Shown here: one piece after another, positions 24,803-33,213 of the stretch
Layout of the letters: each line of letters opens with the position of its first letter
Numbering within the stretch: position 1 is the first letter of the stretch
Assembly (NCBI RefSeq): GCF_008727715.1
Contig: NZ_CP044218.1
Location: 3,923,501 to 3,987,500, forward strand
DNA from: Mesorhizobium terrae
GTDB lineage: Bacteria; Pseudomonadota; Alphaproteobacteria; Rhizobiales; Rhizobiaceae
Direction of reading: 5' to 3'
Length of the DNA: 64,000 nucleotides
Notes under the pieces: generated by a model
Told to the model about the DNA's origin: nothing
The model's input: the letters and a program-made list of their open reading frames with translations, nothing else
Databases searched by the model: none
Program-made: the position numbers and the translations under genes

Positions 24803-25288
24803 TTGAGCTTTGCCGACAGCTATCTCGGACGGCTGCGAAAACTGATCGGGCACCGCCTTGTGTTGGTGCCCGGCGCACGCATCGTCATCGAGCGCGATGA
24901 TGGCTTTATCTTGCTGCACAAGCGCACCGATTTCGACGCTTGGGGCCTGCCGGGCGGCAGCGCCGAGGAAGGCGAGGATATCGAGACGATCATCATGCGC
25001 GAGGTCGCCGAGGAAACCGGACTGGTCGTTCGCGACGTCAAGCCTTTCGCCTTCGGCAGCAATCCCCGCTACGAAAGCTTCGAATTCCCCAATGGCGATC
25101 GGACCCAGTTCTTCGTGCTGATTTTCTACACGCGCAGCTTTACGGGGGAGGCCGCCGCCATGGACGACGAAAGCAGCGCGGTTGGATGGTTCGCACCCGG
25201 CGCGCTGCCCGAAATGCTGCCCAACATGGCACGCAGCGCAGAAGCCTATGTCCGGTTCAAGAAGACCGGCGAATTCCAGATGATCTAG
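24803..25288 (+). CDS. Nudix hydrolase
   Basis: The TTG start at 24803 gives 161 residues. The Nudix box is complete: G52-x5-E58-x7-REVAEETGL at residues 52-74. The box binds Mg2+ and hydrolyses a nucleoside diphosphate linked to another group. FGSNPRYESFEFPNGDRTQFFVLIFY follows; it resembles Nudix proteins that act on nucleotides or ADP-sugars. The TTG start is unusual but no ATG lies nearby in frame. It follows TerB by 44 bp on the same strand. Confidence 0.85.
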   Translation: MSFADSYLGRLRKLIGHRLVLVPGARIVIERDDGFILLHKRTDFDAWGLPGGSAEEGEDIETIIMREVAEETGLVVRDVKPFAFGSNPRYESFEFPNGDRTQFFVLIFYTRSFTGEAAAMDDESSAVGWFAPGALPEMLPNMARSAEAYVRFKKTGEFQMI

Positions 25289-25315
25289 GTTTTCGTCGGC
25301 CGACTGAGCCGCTTC

Positions 25316-26941
25316 TCAGCCTTGTTCCTGCATTCTGCGGGCAATGGCGCGGTGCAGGTCGGGCGCGGCAGTGACCAACGCCTGTGCTGCTTCCGATTGC
25401 GGATGGTCGAGGACTTCCCCGGTTCTGCCGCGTTCGACGATCCTGCCTTCATGCATGACCAGCACCTCGTCGGTGATGGCGCGGGCAACGGTCAGATCGT
25501 GAGTGATGAACAGATAGGCGACGCCCAACCGGCTGTTCAAATCCGCGAACAGGTCGAGGATCTGGGCGCGGATCGACACGTCGAGGGCCGAAACCGGCTC
25601 GTCGGCGACGACCAGTTTCGGTCGCGTGATGATGGCGCGCGCGATCGACAGGCGCTGGCGTTGGCCGCCCGAGAATTCGTGCGGGTATTTGTCGAGATCG
25701 GACGGGCCGAGCCCGACTTCGTGCAGCGCCTGCGCCACCATCTCGCGGCGCTCCGCCGGCAAGGGTTTCTTCTCCAAGAGATGCAGGGGCTCGGCCACCA
25801 GCTTTTCGACCTTCTGGCGTGGATCGAACGAACCGTAAGGGTCCTGGAACACCACTTGCATGTCGCGTCGCGCCGGCTTCAGTTCCGCCTCGTCCCGACG
25901 CGAGATCGTCTCGTTGCGGAAGCGGATCGTGCCGGCGTTCGGGTTGTCGAGGGCGAGGATCATGCGCGCCAGTGTGGACTTGCCGCAGCCCGAGCGGCCG
26001 ACGAGTGCCACCGATTGGCCGGGCGCTATCGTCAGCGAAACGTCGTCGACGGCGTGAACGGGCGCGCCGCGTTTGAAGAAGGAGGTACGGCGGCCGGGAT
26101 AGAGACGCGAGACGTTTTCGACGGACAGGAGAGGGGGCGCTTTGCTCACTCCCACTGGGGCGGGCAATCGCTCCGGCACATGCATCGAGGCGAGCGCCAG
26201 TTGCCGCGTATAGGGATGCAACTGATCGGAAAGCGTGCGCGCGGTCTCTCCGGCCTCCATCACCTCGCCATGGCGCAGGATGGTGATGCGGTCGGACATT
26301 TCGGTGACCACGGCCAGGTCGTGCGAGATGAGCAGCAGGCCCATATTGTTCTCGCGCACCAGATCGCGCAGCAGGTCGAGGATCTGCGCTTGCAAGACGA
26401 CGTCGAGGGCAGTGGTCGGTTCGTCGGCGATCAGGAGTTTCGGCTTCAGCGCGCAGGCGATGGCGATGACGACACGCTGGCGCTGGCCGCCGGACAGTTC
26501 ATGCGGATAGCGGCTGAGCGGGAACTTCGCCTCCGGCAAACCGACCCGGTCCAATATCTTTCGCGCGCGTTCTTCCGCTTCGGCGCGGCCGGCTTTGGTG
26601 TGCCAGCGAATGCCTTCCGCAACCTGTTCGCCGATGGTCTTGACCGGATTGAGCGCGGTCATCGGTTCCTGGAACACCATGCCGATGTCGTCGCCGCGCA
26701 AGGCGCACATCTGGTCCTCGGTTGCGGCGAGGATGTCGATACCGTCGAAACGCACGCTGCCCGCAGCCCTGGCCGTGAACGGCAGCAACTGCATCACGGT
26801 CATTGCCGTCATCGATTTGCCCGAACCGGATTCGCCGACCAGCCCGACCACCTCACCCGGCGCGACGGAAAGATCGATGTCTTTCAGGATCGGGCGGCTG
26901 CCGATCGAGAGCGACAGGTTCTCGATTTCAAGCAGGCTCAT
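25316..26941 (-). CDS. Peptide ABC transporter, fused double ATP-binding protein
   Basis: The 541-residue protein has two ABC domains in tandem, DppD/DppF or OppD/OppF style. Domain 1 carries Walker A GESGSGKSMT, signature LSGGQRQRV and Walker B LLIADEPTTALD. Domain 2 carries GRSGCGKST, FSGGQRQRL and LVVADEPVSALD. A linker of about 20 residues (LPAPVGVSKAPPLLS) joins them. It is the last gene of the operon; its ATG overlaps the TGA of the preceding permease by 4 nt. The importer should take up di- or oligopeptides or acyl-amino acids. Confidence 0.92.
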   Translation of the reverse strand: MSLLEIENLSLSIGSRPILKDIDLSVAPGEVVGLVGESGSGKSMTAMTVMQLLPFTARAAGSVRFDGIDILAATEDQMCALRGDDIGMVFQEPMTALNPVKTIGEQVAEGIRWHTKAGRAEAEERARKILDRVGLPEAKFPLSRYPHELSGGQRQRVVIAIACALKPKLLIADEPTTALDVVLQAQILDLLRDLVRENNMGLLLISHDLAVVTEMSDRITILRHGEVMEAGETARTLSDQLHPYTRQLALASMHVPERLPAPVGVSKAPPLLSVENVSRLYPGRRTSFFKRGAPVHAVDDVSLTIAPGQSVALVGRSGCGKSTLARMILALDNPNAGTIRFRNETISRRDEAELKPARRDMQVVFQDPYGSFDPRQKVEKLVAEPLHLLEKKPLPAERREMVAQALHEVGLGPSDLDKYPHEFSGGQRQRLSIARAIITRPKLVVADEPVSALDVSIRAQILDLFADLNSRLGVAYLFITHDLTVARAITDEVLVMHEGRIVERGRTGEVLDHPQSEAAQALVTAAPDLHRAIARRMQEQG

Positions 26942-27807
26942 CGGCGTCGCCGCGACTTGGGATCGAGATTGTCAGCAATGCCGTCACCGAGCAGGTTCAA
27001 TGCCAGAACCGTGATCACGATGGCCATACCCGGGAAGATCGCCATCCAGGGCGCTTGTGTCATGCGGGTCTGCGCCTCGAACAGCATCCGGCCCCAGCTC
27101 GGCATCGGCGGTTGCGCGCCGAGGCCGAGATAGGAGAGGCTGGCTTCAGCCAGGATGCCCAGCGCGAACTGGATCGTGCCCTGCACCAGCAGCAACGTCG
27201 CGATGTTGGGCAGGATGTGCTCCACCGTGATCAGCGTCTTGCCCTTGCCGGCGGCGCGGGCGGCAAGGATGTACTCACGCGGCCAGATGGTGAGGGCGCC
27301 GGCGCGCGCGACACGGGCGAAGACCGGAATGTTGAAGATGCCGATGGCGATGATGGCGTTAACGGCGCCGGGGCCGAAGATGGCGGTGATCATGATAGCC
27401 GACAAAAGCGCCGGGAAGGCGAAAACGAGGTCGTTCAGCCGCATCAGCGCTTCGTCGACCAGGCCGCCGCGCGCCGCCGCCCACGTGCCGAGCGGCACGC
27501 CGATGCCCATGCCGATGCCGACGGCGACCAAAGCGACGGCGATGGAGTTGCGGGCGCCGATCATGATCATCGACAGGATGTCGCGGCCGAAATGGTCGGT
27601 ACCGAACCAATGCGCCGCGGACGGCGCCAGCATTTTGTCGGAAATCACCAGCCGAGTGATGTCGTAGGGCGTCCACAGGAACGAAAGGGTGGCCATCGCG
27701 GCGACCAGAACGGTGATCGCGAACCCGAGCACGAAGGACCGGTGCCGGAAGGCTTTCGCGACCAGGGAGCCGAAGGTTTCCCGCGGGATTTCAGTCTGTA
27801 GCGTCAC
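26938..27807 (-). CDS. Peptide ABC transporter permease (DppC-like)
   Basis: The 289-residue inner-membrane protein has about six hydrophobic segments, starting near FVLGFAITVLVAAMATLSFLW. The permease (EAA) loop is EYILAARAAGKGKTLITVEHILPN, with the usual Gly. The N-terminal AHWFGTDHFGRDILS is the DppC/OppC hallmark. It overlaps the upstream permease gene (start codon at 27807) by 4 nt, and its stop overlaps the ATPase start by 4 nt, so the three are translationally coupled. Confidence 0.92.
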   Translation of the reverse strand: MTLQTEIPRETFGSLVAKAFRHRSFVLGFAITVLVAAMATLSFLWTPYDITRLVISDKMLAPSAAHWFGTDHFGRDILSMIMIGARNSIAVALVAVGIGMGIGVPLGTWAAARGGLVDEALMRLNDLVFAFPALLSAIMITAIFGPGAVNAIIAIGIFNIPVFARVARAGALTIWPREYILAARAAGKGKTLITVEHILPNIATLLLVQGTIQFALGILAEASLSYLGLGAQPPMPSWGRMLFEAQTRMTQAPWMAIFPGMAIVITVLALNLLGDGIADNLDPKSRRRR

Positions 27808-28751
27808 GATCGTGTCCTCAGGCGCGGATCCACGAGCGCATAGGAGAAGTCGACCAGGAGGTTGACGAGGATGACGGCGGCGACCAGCAACATGACGCCG
27901 CCTTGCACCACGATCAGGTCGCGCTGGTTAATGGCCTGGAAGACAAGCCGGCCGAGGCCGGGGAGATAAAAGACATTCTCGATAATGATGGTGCCGGCTA
28001 GCAGGAACGCGAATTGCAGACCGAGGATCGTCAGCACCGGGATCATGGCATTGCGCAGCGCATGCCGCCACAGGACGGCGCGGTAGGGCATGCCCTTGGC
28101 GCGCGCGGTGCGGATATAGTCCTCGGACAAGACTTCGATCAGCGCCTGCCGCGTCACGCGGGCAAGGATCGCGGCCTGCGGCAGTGCCAGCGCAATGGCC
28201 GGCAGGACCAGCGCCTTCAGTGCCGGCCAGATGCCGCTTCCCCAGCCCGGGAAACCGCCCGCCGGCACCCATTTCAGCCAGACGGCGAAAAGATAGATCA
28301 GCAGCAGGGCGAACCAGAAGTTCGGGATGGCGACGCCGATTTGCGAAGCGCCCATGGAGACGGTGTCGCCGAAACGGCCTTGGCGGGCGGCGGCGTAGAG
28401 ACCGACCGGAATGGCGATCAGCGTCGACAGGGCGAGCGCCATCAGCGCCAGCGGCAGGGAGACGACGATGCGCTCGCGCACCAGGTCGATCACCGGCACC
28501 GCATAGGTGTAGGAACGGCCGAAATCGAGCACGGCAAGATTGCCGATCCAGTGCAGGTAGCGCAGCAGAAGCGGGTCGTTCAGCCCCATCTGCGTACGCA
28601 GCTGCTCGACCTGCTCGGCGCTGGCGCTCATGCCGAGCATCAGCCGCGCGGGATCGCCGGGCAGCACTTCCAGCACGGCGAACACGACGATCGAGGCAAG
28701 CACCAGCGTGGCGAAGGCGATTGCGATGCGCTTGAAAAGATAGGCGGTCAT
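27804..28751 (-). CDS. Peptide ABC transporter permease (DppB-like)
   Basis: The 315-residue protein has an N-terminal transmembrane segment (AFATLVLASIVVFAVLEVLPGDPA) typical of DppB, and a permease motif DYIRTARAKGMPYRAVLWRHALRN. The C-terminus LVDFSYALVDPRLRTRS is also characteristic. It forms the translocation channel with the DppC-like partner. It lies 151 nt after the binding-protein gene, separated by two strong hairpins that may set unequal expression. Confidence 0.92.
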   Translation of the reverse strand: MTAYLFKRIAIAFATLVLASIVVFAVLEVLPGDPARLMLGMSASAEQVEQLRTQMGLNDPLLLRYLHWIGNLAVLDFGRSYTYAVPVIDLVRERIVVSLPLALMALALSTLIAIPVGLYAAARQGRFGDTVSMGASQIGVAIPNFWFALLLIYLFAVWLKWVPAGGFPGWGSGIWPALKALVLPAIALALPQAAILARVTRQALIEVLSEDYIRTARAKGMPYRAVLWRHALRNAMIPVLTILGLQFAFLLAGTIIIENVFYLPGLGRLVFQAINQRDLIVVQGGVMLLVAAVILVNLLVDFSYALVDPRLRTRS

Positions 28752-28766
28752 GCGCGGCGCACTTTT

Positions 28767-28897
28767 CCTTCTCCCCGTTCACGGGGAGAAGGTGTGCCAA
28801 ACGAACGGATGAGGGGCAATAATATGCTCTGCAATGTCTGGCGCCGCCCCTTAATTGCCTGCTGGTATCTTCTCCCCGCGAACGGGGAGAAGATACC
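28767..28897. repeat. Paired palindromes (CTTCTCCCCG type) inside the ABC operon
   Basis: Hairpin 1 is CCTTCTCCCCGT-TC-ACGGGGAGAAGG at 28767-28792, a perfect 12-bp stem. Hairpin 2 is GGTATCTTCTCCCCG-CGAA-CGGGGAGAAGATACC at 28864-28897, a perfect 15-bp stem. Both share the CTTCTCCCCG core and lie between the binding-protein stop (28903) and the permease start (28751). Such palindromic mosaic elements recur in rhizobial genomes. Here they may also stabilise the 3' end of the binding-protein mRNA. Confidence 0.7.
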
Positions 28898-28902
28898 TTT
28901 CA

Positions 28903-30381
28903 TCAATCCGCCCACTTCACCTTGGTGAGGTCGTTGGCCGGCACCGGCTGGTTCTGCCACAGGCCTTCCAGCTTGGAGTCCCAGACACCCACCTTGGGCA
29001 ATTCGAACATGAAGCCGACCACGGCATCGTCGGCGAGGATCTTCTGCGCCTTGCCCAGCAATTCCTTGCGCTTGGCTTCGTCTGCGGTGAGGTTCAACTC
29101 GTCGATGACCTTGTTGAACTCGGGGTTGTGGTAGTTGAAGTAGTAGTCCTTGCGCGAATAGATATCGATGTCGTTCGGCTCGGTATGGGACACGATGGTG
29201 AAATCGTAGTCCTTCTTGGTGAACACCTGATCCAGCCATTGCGCCCATTCGACCGGGATGATCTCGAGGTCGATGCCGATCTCGCGCAATTCCGACGCGA
29301 CGATCTCGCCGCCGAGACGCGCATAGTCGGGCGGCGGCAATTTCAGCGTCGCCTTGAAGCCGTTCTCCAGTCCGGCTTCCTTCAACAGCGCCTTGGCCTT
29401 GGCCGGATCGTGCGGGTACACGCCGGTCAGGTCGACATAGTCTTTGTTGGACGGCGACATGTGCGAGCCGATCGGTACGCCGAGACCGGCCGAGGCGCCG
29501 TCGATGATCGCCTTGCGGTCGAGCGCGTAGGACACGGCCTGGCGCACCTTCAACTGGTCGAGCGGCGACTTCTTGTTGTTCATGGCCAGGATGGTCTCGC
29601 CCTCGGTGGCACCGACCACGACCTTGAGGTTGGGCGCATCCTTAACCTGGGGAACGGCATCCGGTGAAAAGAACGGGAATGCCTGCACGTCGCCGGACAG
29701 CATCGCCGCCACGGCCGCCGCGGCATCGGGAATGAAGCGGAATTCGGCCTTGTCGAGATGAACCGGCTCGCCCCAGTAATTGTCGGTTTTCACGAGCGTC
29801 AACGAGGAGCCCTTCACCCAGTTCTGGAATTTGAAGGGGCCGGTGCCGATCGGCTTTTCCTTGTTGGTGTCGGCGCTTTCTGGCGCCACGATCACCGCGT
29901 CGCCCCAGCCCATATTGTAGAGGAAGGAACCCTGCGGCTGCTTCAGCGTCACCTTCACCGTCGTCGGGTCGACGACCTCGACGGTGTCGATGGCGGCGAA
30001 AAGCTGTTTTTGCGCGTTCTGGGAATTTTCGGCACGGGCGCGGTCCAGCGAGAACTTGACGTCCGAGGCATCGAAATCGGTGCCGTCGTGGAACTTCACG
30101 CCCTTGTGTAGCTTGAACGTATAGACCTTGCCGTCATCCGAAATCGTCCAGCTTTCTGCGAGGTCCGGCAGCACTTCGCCATTGGGGCCGATGCGGGTCA
30201 GGCCCTCGAAGATGTTGGCGTAGGTGACTTCGCGGATGGCTGCGGCGGCTCCCGCCGTCGGGTCGAGATGCGGCGGCTCAAGCACCATGCCGAGCACCAG
30301 ATCGGTGCGGGCGGCCATCGCCGCGGTGCTAGAGGCCAGCGCGACAGCAGCCGCGGCCAGAATGGTCTTCCAGTGCCTCAT
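28903..30381 (-). CDS. Peptide ABC transporter substrate-binding protein
   Basis: The ATG at 30381 follows AGGGAG, giving 492 residues; a TTG five codons upstream is less likely. The signal peptide (MRHWKTILAAAAVALASSTAAMA) is clear, with cleavage near residue 23. The mature part has the SBP_bac_5 layout: PPHLDPTAGAAAAIREVTYANIFEGL, DGKVYTFKLHKGVKFHDGT, IGTGPFKFQNWV and KVRQAVSYALDRKAIID. It binds di/oligopeptides or another substrate in the periplasm. The first gene of the operon, it diverges from the OsmC gene across 170 bp that should hold the promoter. Confidence 0.92.
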   Translation of the reverse strand: MRHWKTILAAAAVALASSTAAMAARTDLVLGMVLEPPHLDPTAGAAAAIREVTYANIFEGLTRIGPNGEVLPDLAESWTISDDGKVYTFKLHKGVKFHDGTDFDASDVKFSLDRARAENSQNAQKQLFAAIDTVEVVDPTTVKVTLKQPQGSFLYNMGWGDAVIVAPESADTNKEKPIGTGPFKFQNWVKGSSLTLVKTDNYWGEPVHLDKAEFRFIPDAAAAVAAMLSGDVQAFPFFSPDAVPQVKDAPNLKVVVGATEGETILAMNNKKSPLDQLKVRQAVSYALDRKAIIDGASAGLGVPIGSHMSPSNKDYVDLTGVYPHDPAKAKALLKEAGLENGFKATLKLPPPDYARLGGEIVASELREIGIDLEIIPVEWAQWLDQVFTKKDYDFTIVSHTEPNDIDIYSRKDYYFNYHNPEFNKVIDELNLTADEAKRKELLGKAQKILADDAVVGFMFELPKVGVWDSKLEGLWQNQPVPANDLTKVKWAD

Positions 30382-30551
30382 CTCAAACTCCCTCAATGTT
30401 AGCCCGGCGGGATAGAAGCGTGAAATCCCGTTCTAGTAAATCGCATTTGTTTTCCCCGATGATGCTGATGGGGAAATCTTATGCCAATGTATCGGCTCCA
30501 TCCGGCAGCTCTGTTCGGGCGGTGCCGGGATGGCGCGCAGGGAGTGAGACG

Positions 30552-31061
30552 ATGGATGCCGCAATGCTCAAGAATCTCCAGGCCCCGCTCAAGGAGGCCT
30601 ATCGCGAGACACCCGAGAAGGCGCTCATCACTTTGCGCGCCAAAGGCTCGATCGACGACCAGTCGATCGCCTGCAAGGTCGAGACCGGCCGTGCCTTGGC
30701 GATAGCCGGGCTTCATCCGGCAACCGGCGGCAGTGGATTGGAGCTGTGCTCCGGCGACATGCTGCTGGAAGCGCTCGTCGCCTGCGCGGGCGTCACGCTG
30801 AAGGCGGTCGCAACCGCGCTCGAGTTCCAGCTGGCGGCGGCGGCGATCACGGCCGAGGGCGATCTCGATTTTCGCGGCACGCTGGGCGTTGCCAGGGATA
30901 CGCCGGTCGGCTTCCGGGCGGTGAGGTTGGGGTTCCAGTTGCAGACGGACGAACCACAGGAGCGGATCGATTCGCTTGTGAAACTCACCGAGCGCTACTG
31001 CGTGGTGTTGCAGACGATCAACCAGCGGCCCGATCTGTCGGTAACGGCACACAGGGTCTAG
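30552..31061 (+). CDS. OsmC-family protein
   Basis: The start at 30552 (MDAAMLKNLQAPLKE) gives 169 residues. The family core is LELCSGDMLLEALVACAGVTLKAVA, and the second conserved Cys is in ERYCVVLQTINQRPDLS. OsmC/Ohr proteins reduce organic hydroperoxides through such cysteine pairs, or act on other small molecules. Its TAG stop lies on the CTAG shared with the convergent M20 deacylase gene, so the two reading frames overlap by 4 nt at their ends. Confidence 0.8.
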   Translation: MDAAMLKNLQAPLKEAYRETPEKALITLRAKGSIDDQSIACKVETGRALAIAGLHPATGGSGLELCSGDMLLEALVACAGVTLKAVATALEFQLAAAAITAEGDLDFRGTLGVARDTPVGFRAVRLGFQLQTDEPQERIDSLVKLTERYCVVLQTINQRPDLSVTAHRV

Positions 31062-32365
31062 CGGGCCCCGCCGCGCAGCAACACGTTCAAGCCGATTGCC
31101 ATCACCTTGGCCGACTGGACCATGTCGTCGATGCCGACCCATTCGTCCGGCCGATGGGCGAGATCGAGAATGCCGGGCCCGTAGGCAATGCAATCGAACA
31201 GATGGCCAATGCGGGCAACGTGTTTCTGGTCATAGGTGCCGGGCGAGATCACATAAGCGGGCTCGCGCTCGAACACCTGCATGATGCCTTCGGCCACGGC
31301 CTTGACCACCGGCGCGTCGCGCTCGGTCATGGTCGGCTGGACCTCCATGACGTCGCGGATGCGGTAATCGAACCTGGCGCGCTCGCGCTTCAAGCGGTCG
31401 AGGATGTCGGTCACCTCGCGCTTCACTTCATCGATCCTTTCTTCCAGCAGGAAGCGGCGGTCGATGGTGAGGCGGCACGAATCCGGCACGTTGGGCGAGG
31501 GCAGGCCCGGCCTGAAGTCCTCGGTCTGGCCGCCATGGATGGAATTGATGTTCATGGTGGAGCGGCGCGCGCCCTCCGGCACCACCGGCATCGACGTCTG
31601 CTTCTTGTCCAGCGCCGGGAACAGGTCCGCCTCGAAGGCCGCCAGGACCGCGCCCATGTGGCGAACCGCATTGTCACCGAGGAACGGCATCGAGCCATGG
31701 GCGATTTCGCCCAGCGTCTCGATCTCCGCCCACCATACGCCGCGATGGCCGAGGCAGATGCGGTCCTTGTTCAACGGTTCTGGAATGATGACGTGATCGA
31801 CCTTCGGCTTTGAGAAATAACCCTTGCTGGCCAGATAGGCGACGCCGCCGAAGCCGCCCGATTCCTCGTCCACCGTGCCCGATATCTCGATCGCGCCGGG
31901 AAAGTCAGGATAGGCATCCATGAAGGCTTCAACGGCGATGATGGAGGCGGCGAGGCCGCCCTTCATGTCGCAGGCGCCGCGGCCATAGACCCGGCCATCC
32001 TTCACCACACCGGCAAAGGGATCGACGGTCCAGCCTTCGCCGGCCTCGACCACGTCGATGTGGGAGTTGAAATGCACGGTCGGTCCCGGCGTGCGCCCAT
32101 CGAAGCGGGCAACGACATTGACACGCGGATAGCGGTCGTTGTCGCCGGGCGTGCCTTCGCCACGGACCAGTTCCGTCTCGAAGCCGCGTTTCTTCAGGCG
32201 CTCGGCGATGTATTCCGCGCATGGCCGGTAGGCTTCGCCGGGTGGGTTGACCGTCGGGAAGCGGATCAGGTCAGCGGTCAGCGCGACGAGGTCGTCGGTG
32301 CGTGCATCGATGCCATGCAAGAGTCGGTCGGTCATTGGGCGAAGTTGAGCAGGGAAAGACGTCAC
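31058..32365 (-). CDS. M20-family ArgE/DapE-type deacylase
   Basis: The 435-residue protein has the M20 fold and metal ligands: HFNSHIDVVEAG (His-x-Asp), GRGACDMKGGLAAS (bridging Asp), DEESGG (general base Glu then metal Glu) and, near the end, GPGILDLAHRPDEWV (His). The family removes acyl groups from N-acyl amino acids or splits small peptides. Lying next to a peptide ABC importer (25316-30381), it may use imported peptides or acylated amino acids. The M20 name does not tell the substrate. Confidence 0.85.
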   Translation of the reverse strand: MTSFPAQLRPMTDRLLHGIDARTDDLVALTADLIRFPTVNPPGEAYRPCAEYIAERLKKRGFETELVRGEGTPGDNDRYPRVNVVARFDGRTPGPTVHFNSHIDVVEAGEGWTVDPFAGVVKDGRVYGRGACDMKGGLAASIIAVEAFMDAYPDFPGAIEISGTVDEESGGFGGVAYLASKGYFSKPKVDHVIIPEPLNKDRICLGHRGVWWAEIETLGEIAHGSMPFLGDNAVRHMGAVLAAFEADLFPALDKKQTSMPVVPEGARRSTMNINSIHGGQTEDFRPGLPSPNVPDSCRLTIDRRFLLEERIDEVKREVTDILDRLKRERARFDYRIRDVMEVQPTMTERDAPVVKAVAEGIMQVFEREPAYVISPGTYDQKHVARIGHLFDCIAYGPGILDLAHRPDEWVGIDDMVQSAKVMAIGLNVLLRGGAR

Positions 32366-32566
32366 CTTGCAAGCCTAGCGATTGAGCCAAACAGCGTCAG
32401 CACGTGGCGCAGCTGCAGCCGTGGGAAGAAACGCTGGGCGTTCACACGTTCGCGATTGGCGGAAGATCAATAGCCTTTGTGTAAGCTGGCTCACTGTTCT
32501 TTTAACATTTGAAAGATAGTGTGAAGCGGCAGGCACGCGGAGACACAGGAGCAAGCAAGGGGAAGT

Positions 32567-33004
32567 ATGCTCATGAAAAGGTCCGTTTTACTGGGCGGGA
32601 TTTTTGCGATGGCACTGCTTGGGGTGCTGTCGGAAGCGAAGGCAGACAGTCTCGTCGCCAGGATCAACATTTCTACACAGACGATGACCGTCAGTCGTTA
32701 CGGCGAGGTGCTCTATCGCTGGAGCGTTTCGACGGCGCGCAAGGGTTACGTCACGCCGAGCGGAAGCTGGCGGCCGAAGCGTTTGCACCGGATGTGGTAT
32801 TCGCAGAAATACGACAATTCGCCGATGCCATGGTCCGTCTTCTACAATGGCGGCTTTGCCGTGCACGGCACCAATGCGGTCCGTCAACTCGGACGGCCGG
32901 CGTCGCATGGTTGCGTGCGGCTCTCTACGGCCAACGCCGCCACATTCTACGCGCTGGTCAAGGAAGTCGGCATGAGCGGCACACGCATCGTGGTGACGAA
33001 CTAA
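32567..33004 (+). CDS. L,D-transpeptidase (YkuD domain)
   Basis: The 145-residue protein has a signal peptide (MLMKRSVLLGGIFAMALLGVLSEAKA) and a YkuD domain. Its catalytic motif HGTNAVRQLGRPASHGCVRLS includes H100, H114 and C116. It would cross-link peptidoglycan or attach proteins to it in the periplasm. A GGGGAAG site precedes the ATG at 32567. It stands alone; a hairpin follows at 33028. Confidence 0.9.
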   Translation: MLMKRSVLLGGIFAMALLGVLSEAKADSLVARINISTQTMTVSRYGEVLYRWSVSTARKGYVTPSGSWRPKRLHRMWYSQKYDNSPMPWSVFYNGGFAVHGTNAVRQLGRPASHGCVRLSTANAATFYALVKEVGMSGTRIVVTN

Positions 33005-33027
33005 ACTGGCATCGATAAAGTCAGACA

Positions 33028-33053
33028 GGCCGGCGATCAGGCCGGCCTTCTCG
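33028..33053 (+). terminator. Hairpin terminator after the L,D-transpeptidase gene
   Basis: GGCCGGC-GATCAG-GCCGGCC (33028-33047) is a perfect 7-bp G/C stem followed by TTCTCG, 23 nt past the stop at 33004. The T-tract is weak, so termination strength is uncertain. The following stretch to 33213 holds no further gene. Confidence 0.6.
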
Positions 33054-33213
33054 TGCCGGCTTCATCGGCGGAGGTTTTGCGCGATCGCTACGATTCTTAG
33101 TGCCGTTTGCTCGCATCCGGCATCATTTGAATAATGAAACATCCATAACCGCCGGTTTCACGCATTTCCTTTCTTCGATGCCCTCGATAGTACTTCGGTG
33201 TGAGGAGCTATCG

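Noticed and set aside
33100..33213. Upstream extension of soeA with possible signal peptide
   Set aside because: The extra codons lack a Tat motif and the ATG at 33214 has a GAGGAG site; Soe-type catalytic subunits have no signal.
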